Shown piece by piece: positions 1 through 5,330 of a stretch of DNA of 5,330 nucleotides. The notes beneath the pieces were generated by a model that saw only the letters and a program-made list of their open reading frames with translations, searched no databases and had not been told where the DNA came from. Source of the DNA: Solirubrobacterales bacterium (GTDB taxonomy: Bacteria; Actinomycetota; Thermoleophilia; Solirubrobacterales; Solirubrobacteraceae); the NCBI GenBank assembly GCA_025964065.1, contig JAOPZO010000318.1, positions 1 to 5,330 on the forward strand, given 5' to 3'. How positions within the stretch are numbered: position 1 is the first letter of the stretch; each line of letters begins with the position of its first letter. The position numbers and the translations under genes were made by a program.

Positions 1-804
1 GGACGTCGCGCCCTGGGCGATGAGGAACTTCTTCAGCAGCAGGAGCGGCCCGACGGGGAAGACGGCGGCCAACGCGCGGTTCGTCTGCCCGAGCTGCTTC
101 TCGAAGCCGCCGCAGCGGTCGCACCCACGCACGTGCCGGCGGACGGGCGGCGACTTGCGCTTGAGGCCCTCGGCGACCTCGCCGAGCTCGTCGCGGACCT
201 CTTCGCAGGTGAGCTCGCGGGCCTCGGCGGCCTCGGCCAGGCCGACGCGCGCCCGGACCAGCAGCGACTTGATCGCGGGGACCGTCGTCTCCATCGCCTG
301 GGCGATCTGCTCGTAGCTGAGCGCGTCGATCTCGCGCAGGAGGAGCGCGGTGCGCTGCGTCTCCGGGAGGCCCTGGACGTCGCCGACGAGCTGGCGGAAC
401 TGCTCGCGGTCGTGGACCTTGTCGGCCGTCGTCGTGCCGTGGTCGGCGAGGTGGACGTCCATGGAGTCCACGCCGATGGCGGTCTGCTTGCGCAGGTGGT
501 TCAGCGAGCGGTTGCGCGCGATCCGGTAGAGCCAGGGCCGCACGTTGATGGGCCGGTCGTCGGCCATCATCGCGTTGAAGGCCGCGGCGAAGACCTCCTG
601 CAGCACGTCCTCCGCGTCCTCCTTCGACGCGAGCATGTGACGGCAGAAGCCGAGCAGGCGCGACTGGTAGCGGGCGACCAGCACCTCGTAGGCGGACTGG
701 TTGCCGCGCCGGGTGAGGGCGACGAGCCGCTCGTCGCCCTGGAGGCGGAGGAACGGCGTGGGGCCGCGGAGGGCCGGTCGGGCTTTGAGGGAGGCGACTT
801 CCAT
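1..804 (-). CDS. ECF-type RNA polymerase sigma factor fused to a C-terminal zinc-finger (anti-sigma-like) domain, 3' end outside window
   Basis: This is an alternative sigma factor that directs RNA polymerase to a specific promoter set. The window holds 268 codons from an ATG at 804 and no stop, so the C-terminus is missing. Sigma region 2 spans about residues 25-108. It includes the polymerase-binding stretch around DAEDVLQEVF (63-72) and the promoter-melting stretch RPWLYRIARNRSLNHLR (89-105). Region 4 spans about 136-192, with LPETQRTALLLREIDALSYEQIA and the helix-turn-helix continuing to LLVRARVGLAEA. A zf-HC2/ZAS-like element follows: Cys200, then His224-x3-Cys228-x2-Cys231, the zinc-ligand pattern of many anti-sigma factors. 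A hydrophobic patch (VGPLLLL, 251-257) lies near the edge; the missing part could include a membrane segment, but that is inference. No in-frame start was found upstream in the stretch checked, and no good Shine-Dalgarno precedes 804. It lies 133 bases downstream of a tRNA on the same strand. The sigma assignment is firm; the exact start is less so. Confidence 0.93.
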   Translation of the reverse strand, partial: MEVASLKARPALRGPTPFLRLQGDERLVALTRRGNQSAYEVLVARYQSRLLGFCRHMLASKEDAEDVLQEVFAAAFNAMMADDRPINVRPWLYRIARNRSLNHLRKQTAIGVDSMDVHLADHGTTTADKVHDREQFRQLVGDVQGLPETQRTALLLREIDALSYEQIAQAMETTVPAIKSLLVRARVGLAEAAEARELTCEEVRDELGEVAEGLKRKSPPVRRHVRGCDRCGGFEKQLGQTNRALAAVFPVGPLLLLKKFLIAQGATS

Positions 805-814
805 GCAGGTGTGC

Positions 815-827
815 CCGTCGGAGACGG
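815..827 (-). other. Small hairpin in the leader of the sigma factor gene
   Basis: CCGTC, a three-base loop, and GACGG form a perfect 5-bp stem ending 11 bases before the ATG at 804. That is where a ribosome binding site would lie, and no clear purine-rich site is present there. It could affect translation initiation, but such short GC stems are common by chance in DNA this rich in G and C. The rest of 805-937 shows no gene. Confidence 0.2.
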
Positions 828-901
828 AACGTCCCCGGCGGCACCGAGTTGCGCGCGGCGGCGACCCGCTCCACGGTAGCGAGAGCGTCCGCGGATCCCG
901 G

Positions 902-907
902 GGTTCC
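902..907 (-). promoter_or_regulatory. Possible ECF-type -35 element (GGAACC) upstream of the sigma factor gene
   Basis: Read on the minus strand, 907-902 is GGAACC, the core of many ECF sigma -35 elements. It lies about 97 bases upstream of the sigma start. Sixteen bases further on is CGCTCT, a poor match to the CGTC or GTT types of -10 element. A TANNNT hexamer (TACCGT, 878-873) is 23 bases away, too far for a normal spacer. An autoregulated promoter is possible but only half supported. Confidence 0.2.
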
Positions 908-937
908 TCATGGTCCTCTCACGAGGCTGCAACGAAG

Positions 938-1021
938 TGCCCGGGGCGGGATTCGAACCCGCACGTCCTTGCGGACCGCGCTTTTTAAGAGCGCTGCCGA
1001 GACCAGTTTGGCTACCCGGGC
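938..1021 (-). tRNA. tRNA-Leu (anticodon UAA)
   Basis: Read on the minus strand from 1021, the sequence folds into a complete class II tRNA of 84 nt. The acceptor stem is GCCCGGG/CCCGGGC (1021-1015 with 945-939). The D arm is GCC/GGC with TGG in its loop. The anticodon arm is GCGCT-CTTAAAA-AGCGC (994-978). The T arm is GCGGG-TTCGAAT-CCCGC (962-946). The long variable arm has a GTCC/GGAC stem capped by a GCAA tetraloop (about 977-963), as expected of leucine and serine tRNAs. The anticodon TAA lies at 987-985 and decodes UUA (and UUG by wobble). The discriminator base at 938 is A, which fits leucine identity. CCA is not encoded, because the next bases read CTT. The gene is the counterpart by anticodon of Streptomyces bldA. 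It starts 20 bases after the stop of the upstream gene on the same strand. Confidence 0.95.
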
Positions 1022-1038
1022 GAGCCTGCCGAAGCCGA

Positions 1039-1044
1039 ACGCTA
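1039..1044 (-). promoter_or_regulatory. Possible -10 element of the tRNA-Leu gene
   Basis: On the minus strand 1044-1039 reads TAGCGT, which fits TANNNT. It would start transcription near 1032, about ten bases before the tRNA 5' end. The TAG of this hexamer is also the stop codon of the upstream gene. No convincing -35 hexamer lies 16-18 bases upstream; TTCGCG is 21 bases away. Co-transcription from the upstream gene is an alternative. Confidence 0.25.
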
Positions 1045-1449
1045 GCCCAGCGCCAGCCGGGCGATCGCGAAGGCCTCGCCCTGGAGCCCCTGCTCCGGGT
1101 GGTCGAGCGCCCACTGCACGGCCTGGCGCGCGACGCCCTTCGTGTCGGCGGTCGCCCACAGGGTGGAGGCGTCGTGGCCCGCGCCGGGGTCCTCGCTCGC
1201 GGGCAGGACGCCCGTGGCGACGAGCCGGTGGATCGCCGCGAGCGCCTCGGCCTCGAGCTCGGCCGCCCGGGCCATGAACGCCTCGACGTTGAAGCCGGTC
1301 ACGGCCGGGCCGTCGATGCGGATCGCGACGAGCGGGAGGTCACGCGGCGCGGCGGCGATCAGATCCCGCGAGGTCGCGGGCGCGTCCTGGCGCCCGCCGA
1401 GCCGGTTGAGGGCGTCGAGCAGGGCGGTCTCCGAGGCGTGCACCGGCAC
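1042..1449 (-). CDS. Hypothetical protein of 135 residues, family not recognised
   Basis: I do not recognise this protein. It begins with a GTG at 1449, preceded by a purine-rich GGGGA four bases upstream that can serve as ribosome binding site, and ends with TAG at 1042. The reading frame is open far upstream without a stop, but GTG 1449 is the only usual start between the hydrolase stop and this region; a second in-frame GTG at 1443 would remove two residues. The sequence is acidic to neutral and soluble, with no signal peptide or membrane segment and no cysteine. A short hydrophobic stretch, LPLVAIRIDGPAV (38-50), is followed by an alanine/glutamate-rich helix (about 54-79) ending in HRLVATGVLP. 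A second helical part is 103-135 with the aromatic motif QWALDHPEQG. Third positions are nearly all G or C and the composition looks protein-like, so I judge it real. It lies 35 bases after the hydrolase stop and 20 before the tRNA, so it may share a transcript with either. Confidence 0.65.
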   Translation of the reverse strand: MPVHASETALLDALNRLGGRQDAPATSRDLIAAAPRDLPLVAIRIDGPAVTGFNVEAFMARAAELEAEALAAIHRLVATGVLPASEDPGAGHDASTLWATADTKGVARQAVQWALDHPEQGLQGEAFAIARLALG

Positions 1450-1484
1450 ATGGTCCCCGAAGCGCCGCCCTGCGCGTGCGCCAC

Positions 1485-2438
1485 TCAGCGCTTGAAGCCG
1501 CCCAGGCCCTTCTTGAACGCGTCGTAGGACGGGCGCGTCGTGCCGTCGAGGCGGACCAGGCCCGCGTCGAAGCGCGTCGTGCAGTCCGTGCCCTGCCAGT
1601 TGTAGGAGTACAGGCGCTTGACGTCGCGGCGGTACTTCCTCGCGAGGGAGAACATGTACGAGACGCGGCTCGCGGCGCGCTTCTCGCTGCAGGGGAACGA
1701 GCCGCCGAAGGAGACGACGCCGCCGGTCTCCGTGAACCACAGAGCGGTCTTCACGACGTCGCGCCGCTTGACCTCCTTGATGATCTTCGCGGTGCCGGTG
1801 GAGCGCCTGCGGTTCGTGTCGGAGTAGTTGTGGATGCCGACGACCTTCGCGTACCTGCGCTGGCTCCTCGGCACGGCCGCGTACCAGCGACGGACCCAGC
1901 TCGCGGCGTTGCCCTGGTCGAGGACGTCGAGGGCGACGATCGTGCAGCCCTTGCAGAGGCCGCGCATGGCGACGAAGAACGCCGCCGCGCGCTTGGGGTT
2001 CCTGTAGGTGGACTGCGAGTCGTGGTTCGCCTCGTTCCAGACGCCCCACTCGGTGACGCCGAGCTTGCGGTAGCGCTTGACGAGCTTGCCGACGCTCGAC
2101 TTGTACTGCCTGACCGACGGGAGCCTGCCCTTGTTGCGGCGCAGGTCCGGGTCGGAGATGTGCATGAGGACCTTGACCCTCGCGGTGCGCGCGGCCTTGA
2201 CGAAGGCATCGGCGCGGGCGAGCTGCTCGGGCTTGGCGGCGGCGTCCCACCCGATGAAGTAGCGGGTCTTCTTGAGCTTGAGCGCCTGATAGGCGGGCGA
2301 TGAGAACATGGATGCGTTCTGGTCGCCGAGGCCGACCGCCACGTTCGTGCGGGCGGCGGAGGCCGTCCCCGCAAGAGCGGTGAAGGCGATCAGGCCGACC
2401 AGCAGGGCCAGGACGGTGCTGCGGAGCGAAAGGGGCAT
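1485..2438 (-). CDS. Secreted glycoside hydrolase, clan A-like TIM barrel
   Basis: This is a 317-residue exported protein that probably cleaves a polysaccharide or glycoside outside the membrane; the substrate is not predictable. Residues 1-29 are a signal peptide: LRS, then a hydrophobic core (about 9-23), then a probable cleavage site at ASAA. The mature part fits a retaining (beta/alpha)8 hydrolase of clan A (GH5/GH39/GH128-like). It has VLMHISDP (90-97) on an early strand and EWGVWNEAN (130-138) with the Asn-Glu pair whose Glu136 would be acid/base. It also has GIHNY (201-205) near strand six and LWFTETGG (233-240), where Glu237 would be the nucleophile. LYSYNWQGTD (276-285) supplies the late-strand aromatic. 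Cys162/Cys165 and Cys250/Cys286 could form disulfides, in keeping with export. The mature protein is strikingly rich in Lys and Arg, which may favour binding to acidic wall polymers. The ATG at 2438 gives a full signal peptide. It is divergent from the MCE genes, 112 bases away. The family within the clan is uncertain. Confidence 0.85.
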   Translation of the reverse strand: MPLSLRSTVLALLVGLIAFTALAGTASAARTNVAVGLGDQNASMFSSPAYQALKLKKTRYFIGWDAAAKPEQLARADAFVKAARTARVKVLMHISDPDLRRNKGRLPSVRQYKSSVGKLVKRYRKLGVTEWGVWNEANHDSQSTYRNPKRAAAFFVAMRGLCKGCTIVALDVLDQGNAASWVRRWYAAVPRSQRRYAKVVGIHNYSDTNRRRSTGTAKIIKEVKRRDVVKTALWFTETGGVVSFGGSFPCSEKRAASRVSYMFSLARKYRRDVKRLYSYNWQGTDCTTRFDAGLVRLDGTTRPSYDAFKKGLGGFKR

Positions 2439-2462
2439 GGTCCGTTGGAACCGGGCCCGCCC

Positions 2463-2476
2463 CCGCAAGGTTGCGG
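2463..2476. repeat. 14-bp palindrome in the divergent intergenic region, operator candidate
   Basis: CCGCAA and TTGCGG form a perfect 6-bp inverted repeat around a 2-base centre. It lies 24 bases upstream of the hydrolase ATG and 35 bases before the -35 hexamer proposed for the MCE genes. The half-site TTGCGG recurs at 2551-2556, over the proposed MCE start. This is the size and placement of a dimeric repressor site, but no regulator gene is visible and the match could be chance in GC-rich DNA. Confidence 0.3.
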
Positions 2477-2511
2477 CCGAGCGGCCCGATGACACACCGG
2501 ATGCCTGGTCT

Positions 2512-2541
2512 TTGACTTCCGCACAAGGACCGGGATACGTT
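2512..2541 (+). promoter_or_regulatory. Housekeeping-type promoter for the MCE genes
   Basis: TTGACT (2512-2517) matches the -35 consensus in five of six positions. After an 18-base spacer, TACGTT (2536-2541) fits the actinobacterial TANNNT -10 element. Transcription would begin about 2547-2549, only two to four bases before the proposed TTG start, implying an essentially leaderless mRNA. AT-rich hexamers are scarce in this window, which makes the pair more meaningful, but it is unproven. Confidence 0.5.
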
Positions 2542-2550
2542 CGGCCGGCT

Positions 2551-3945
2551 TTGCGGAATTCGCAGACCACGGGGCGCATCGCGGCCCTTGCGGCGTTCCT
2601 GCTCGCCACGGCACTCGTCGCCGTGGCGCTGCTCGGCGGCGGCGGGGCGGACTTCGTGGTGACCGCGCGCTTCCAGTCGGCCGCCCAGCTCGTGACGGGC
2701 AACCTCGTCCAGGTCGCGGGCCGGCCCGTCGGGGAGGTCCGGCGGATCGGCCTCACCGACGACGGCCAGGCCGAGGTCGAGCTGCACATCACCGACGCGG
2801 ACTACGCGCCCCTGCGCCGCGGCACCCAGGCGACGATCCGCCAGGCCTCGCTCTCCGGGGTCGCGAACCGCTACGTCGACCTGCGGCTCCCGCCGGGCGG
2901 CGCGTCGGCGATGGAGGAGGGCGCGGTCATCACGCAGGCGGACACCACCACGGCCGTCGACCTCGACCAGCTCTTCAACGTCTTCGACCCCGAGGCCCGC
3001 AGGTCGCTGCAAGGCCTCATCAAGGGCCAGGCCACGAGCTACGGCGGCACGGCCGAGGACGCGAACGCCGGCTTCCTCTACCTGAACCCGAGCCTCGCCG
3101 CGACTTCCCGCCTGTTCGCCGAGCTCAACCGCGACACCCCGCTGCTGCGGCGCTTCATCGACGCGAGCTCGACCCTGGTGACCGACGTCGCCGAACGCCG
3201 CACGGACCTCACGGGCCTCGTCGCCAACCTCGCGGACACCACGGGCGCGATCGCGGACCGCCGCTCGGAGCTCGACGACGCGCTCACGCAGCTCCCGCCG
3301 TTCATGCGGCGCGCGAACACGACGTTCGTGAACCTGCGGGCCACCCTCGACGACCTCGGCCCGCTGGTCACCGACTCGAAGCCCGTCGCGCGCCGGCTGC
3401 GCCCGTTCCTCGCGGAGCTGCGCCCCCTGGCCCGGGACGCCCGCCCGACCCTGCGCGACCTCTCCCGCCTCGTCCGGAGCCCGGGCGCCGACGACGACCT
3501 CATCGACCTCAACCGCTCCGCGCCGGGGGTCGCCGACGCGGCGACGAAGCGCGTGACGGCGAACGGGAGGGAGCGCGAGAGCACCTTCGCCGCGGCGGCG
3601 CGGGCGCTCGGCACCGCAGCGCCGCAGATCGGCTTCATCCGGCCCTACAGCGCCGACCTCACGGGCTGGTTCGACGACTTCGGCCACTCGGGCCTCGTCG
3701 ACGCGCTCGGCGGCGCGAGCCGTGCGGCGCCGCACGTCAACGCGTTCGCGACGGTCAACTCGGTCGCGGGCGGGCTGCTGTCCATGACCCCGCTGCTCAC
3801 CCCGGAGGCCCAACAGGCGAACCTCGCGAAGGCCGCGTCGCTCAACCAGCGCAACCGCTGCCCCGGTGCGGCCGAGCGCGGTGCCGCCTACCGCCCGACG
3901 CCGACCTACAACTGCGACCCGACCCAGGTCCCGCTCGGGCCATGA
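2551..3945 (+). CDS. MCE/MlaD-family lipid-transport protein, first of two
   Basis: This is a 464-residue membrane-anchored substrate-binding subunit of an Mce-type importer, a family that moves lipids, sterols and other hydrophobic molecules across the envelope with a YrbE permease and an ATPase. The N-terminus is a short cytoplasmic stretch (MRNSQTTGR), then one transmembrane helix (about 10-28) and a GGGG turn. The MCE/MlaD domain follows (about 34-114), with NLVQVAGRPVGEVRRIGL (51-68) as its typical core and ending in YVDLRLPPG. TTAVDLDQLFNVFDPEARR and the long helical region after it (about 140-320) are the usual Mce C-terminal needle region, with repeated LxxLP and RPxLRDL segments. A C-terminal domain has RPYSADLTGWFDDFG and two cysteines (437, 455) that could pair. 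I chose the TTG at 2551 because it gives the normal short tail before the helix. An earlier TTG at 2512 coincides with the -35 hexamer, and the GTG at 2623 would destroy the helix. No Shine-Dalgarno is seen; AAGGA at 2525 is too far. The stop overlaps the next start. Confidence 0.9.
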   Translation: MRNSQTTGRIAALAAFLLATALVAVALLGGGGADFVVTARFQSAAQLVTGNLVQVAGRPVGEVRRIGLTDDGQAEVELHITDADYAPLRRGTQATIRQASLSGVANRYVDLRLPPGGASAMEEGAVITQADTTTAVDLDQLFNVFDPEARRSLQGLIKGQATSYGGTAEDANAGFLYLNPSLAATSRLFAELNRDTPLLRRFIDASSTLVTDVAERRTDLTGLVANLADTTGAIADRRSELDDALTQLPPFMRRANTTFVNLRATLDDLGPLVTDSKPVARRLRPFLAELRPLARDARPTLRDLSRLVRSPGADDDLIDLNRSAPGVADAATKRVTANGRERESTFAAAARALGTAAPQIGFIRPYSADLTGWFDDFGHSGLVDALGGASRAAPHVNAFATVNSVAGGLLSMTPLLTPEAQQANLAKAASLNQRNRCPGAAERGAAYRPTPTYNCDPTQVPLGP

Positions 3946-5330
3946 GGCGCCTCGCGACCCTCCTGCTCCTCGTGCTCGCCGGCGCCTTCGCGGTCGCCGG
4001 CACGGGTGCGGGCGAGGCCGATCCGGGCAACGAGTACGAGGTCGAGCTCGACAACGCGTTCGGCCTGATCGAGGGTGGCGATCTGAAGGTCGCGGGCGTG
4101 CGCGCGGGGAAGATCACGAAGCTCACGCTCGACCGCCGCACGAAGCGCGCCATCGTCGGCTTCCAGGTCACCCGGGACGGCTTCGGCTCGCTGCGCTCGG
4201 ACACGACCTGCGCGACCCGGCCGCAGTCGCTCATCGGCGAGTACTTCCTCGACTGCCAGCCCGGGAGCGCTCCCGGGAAGCTCGGCGACGGGGACCGCAT
4301 CCCGGTCGAGCGCACGCGGGTCACGGTCGGGCCGGACCTCGTGAACACGATCCTCCGCCGCCCCTACAAGGAGCGCCTGGCGATCATCGTCAACGAGCTC
4401 GGCGCGGCGGTGGCCGGAAACGCGCGGAACCTCGACGACGCCGTCCGTCGCGCGAGCCCCGCGCTGCGCGAGACGAACGTCGTGCTCGCGAAGCTCGCTG
4501 CCCAGAACCGCACGCTCGTCCGGCTCACCGAGGACGCCGACACGGTGATCGGGGACCTCGACGACGCCCGCGAGGACGTCGGGCGCTGGGTCGAGGAGGC
4601 CGGGGAGACCGCCGCGACGTCCGCGACGCGCCGCCGCGAGCTCGCCGAGGGCTTCCGCCGCCTACCCGCGTTCCTCGCCCAGCTCGAGCCGACGATGGCG
4701 GCCCTCGGCGAGACGGCCGACGCGCAGACGCCGGCGCTCCGCGACCTGCGCGCGTCCGCCTCCCGGCTCGAGGAGCTCTTCGGCCGCCTCGGCCCGTTCG
4801 CCGACGCCTCGCGCCCGGCCGTCGAGGCGCTGGGCAAGGCGTCCCGGACCGGGGAGGGCTCGCTCCGCGCCGCCGAGCCCGTCGTCACGCAGCTGCGGCG
4901 CACCGCCCGCGGCGCGCCCGAGCTCGCGAAGAACCTCGCGATCACGCTCGAGCACCTCGACGACCCGGCGAACGCCCTGGAGATCGACCCGCGAGCGGCG
5001 AAGGCGACGGGGCGCCCCGCGCCCACGGGCTACACGGGCCTCGAGTCGTTCCTCACGTACGCGTACGACCAGACGCTCTCGACGAACATCTACGACCAGA
5101 ACAACCACCTGCTCAAGATCGGCGTGACCGCCATGGGCGAGTGCGCGGGCTACGCCGACGCGGAACGGGCGAAGGAGGTCGGCGAGGAGTGCGCCGCCAC
5201 GCTCGGCCCGAACCAGCCCGGGCTGAACTTCACGGACACGACGCGCAGCGAGACGCCCGCCGCCCGACGCTCACGCATGCCGGTCGACCCGGGCCGCGGC
5301 CCCGGCCTCCCCGGGGCGCGCCCGGGCCGG
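3942..5330 (+). CDS. MCE/MlaD-family lipid-transport protein, second of two, 3' end outside window
   Basis: This is a paralogue of the preceding gene and probably another subunit of the same Mce-type importer. It starts at ATG 3942 inside the ATGA overlap with the previous stop, so translation is likely coupled. The window shows 463 codons and no stop. Residues 1-24 form a hydrophobic leader (RRLATLLLLVLAGAFAVAG), either a signal peptide or a membrane anchor. The MCE domain spans about 30-107, with GGDLKVAGVRAGKITKL (45-61) and PQSLIGEYFLDCQPG at its end. Cys90 and Cys105 lie within it and could form a disulfide. The long helical needle region covers about 120-350, with RRRELAEGFRRLPAFLAQLEP and later LRDLRASASRLEELF. 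A tail domain contains TGLESFLTYAYDQTLS and a second cysteine pair (401, 417). The visible end is rich in Pro, Gly and Arg, which suggests the protein is near its C-terminus at the edge. It differs enough from its neighbour to be a separate subunit rather than a recent duplicate. Confidence 0.9.
   Translation, partial: MRRLATLLLLVLAGAFAVAGTGAGEADPGNEYEVELDNAFGLIEGGDLKVAGVRAGKITKLTLDRRTKRAIVGFQVTRDGFGSLRSDTTCATRPQSLIGEYFLDCQPGSAPGKLGDGDRIPVERTRVTVGPDLVNTILRRPYKERLAIIVNELGAAVAGNARNLDDAVRRASPALRETNVVLAKLAAQNRTLVRLTEDADTVIGDLDDAREDVGRWVEEAGETAATSATRRRELAEGFRRLPAFLAQLEPTMAALGETADAQTPALRDLRASASRLEELFGRLGPFADASRPAVEALGKASRTGEGSLRAAEPVVTQLRRTARGAPELAKNLAITLEHLDDPANALEIDPRAAKATGRPAPTGYTGLESFLTYAYDQTLSTNIYDQNNHLLKIGVTAMGECAGYADAERAKEVGEECAATLGPNQPGLNFTDTTRSETPAARRSRMPVDPGRGPGLPGARPGR

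Noticed and set aside
133..879. An open frame on the plus strand opposite the sigma factor.
   Set aside because: It is antisense to well-defined sigma regions 2 and 4, and its Val/Gly/Arg/Leu-rich translation shows no domain.
915..926. Stem-loop CCTC-tcac-GAGG just downstream of the tRNA 3' end, as a terminator.
   Set aside because: The stem is only 4 bp and no T-run follows on the minus strand, so termination is not supported.
938..1021. The tRNA as an attachment site of an integrated element.
   Set aside because: No second copy of the tRNA 3' end and no integrase or phage gene is present in the window.
2308..2550. Extension of the first MCE protein to an ATG at 2308.
   Set aside because: It would overlap the hydrolase signal-peptide coding region and add about 80 Arg/Pro-rich residues before the membrane helix, unlike MCE proteins. 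The promoter at 2512-2541 would lie inside the gene.
1450..3813. A very long open frame on the minus strand continuing upstream of the 135-residue gene.
   Set aside because: It runs antisense through the MCE gene and out of frame through the hydrolase. Its translation is Arg- and Ala-rich and low in complexity, as expected of a stop-poor shadow frame in GC-rich DNA. Only its last part, from GTG 1449, looks like a protein.
3645..5108. Several open frames on the minus strand opposite the MCE genes.
   Set aside because: Their translations are Arg/Ser/Ala-rich and lack domains, while the plus-strand frames carry clear MCE features throughout.

Overview
The window is very GC-rich, and third codon positions are almost always G or C. 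It reads as chromosomal DNA of a high-GC actinobacterium. The ECF sigma factor with a fused zinc-finger tail and the style of the MCE proteins suggest the class Thermoleophilia (Solirubrobacterales-like). That placement is inferred from family resemblance, not from a search.

Layout, left to right. A leftward block contains four genes. From upstream to downstream they are a secreted clan-A-type glycoside hydrolase (1485-2438), an unrecognised 135-residue protein (1042-1449), a tRNA-Leu with anticodon UAA (938-1021), and an ECF-type sigma factor fused to an anti-sigma-like zinc-binding domain (1-804, running off the left edge). A 112-bp divergent intergenic region (2439-2550) separates this block from a rightward pair of MCE/MlaD-family lipid-transport proteins. 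These are at 2551-3945 and 3942-5330, overlap by four bases (ATGA), and the second runs off the right edge. No stretch over 300 bases lacks a gene; the longest gap is the 133 bases between the tRNA and the sigma gene.

How the parts work together. The two MCE proteins are translationally coupled. They are probably membrane-anchored, substrate-binding subunits of one Mce-type importer of lipids or other hydrophobic molecules. No YrbE permease or Mkl ATPase gene is visible, so the rest of the system is either downstream or elsewhere. The glycoside hydrolase is exported and probably acts outside the membrane; its link to the MCE genes is only divergent adjacency. The sigma factor and the tRNA are expression-level functions with no shown link to the other genes.

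Nothing here is clearly a new system. The points most worth a second look are the sigma/anti-sigma fusion, the UUA-decoding tRNA in a window with no TTA codon, the near-leaderless TTG start proposed for the first MCE gene, and the orphan protein beside the tRNA.
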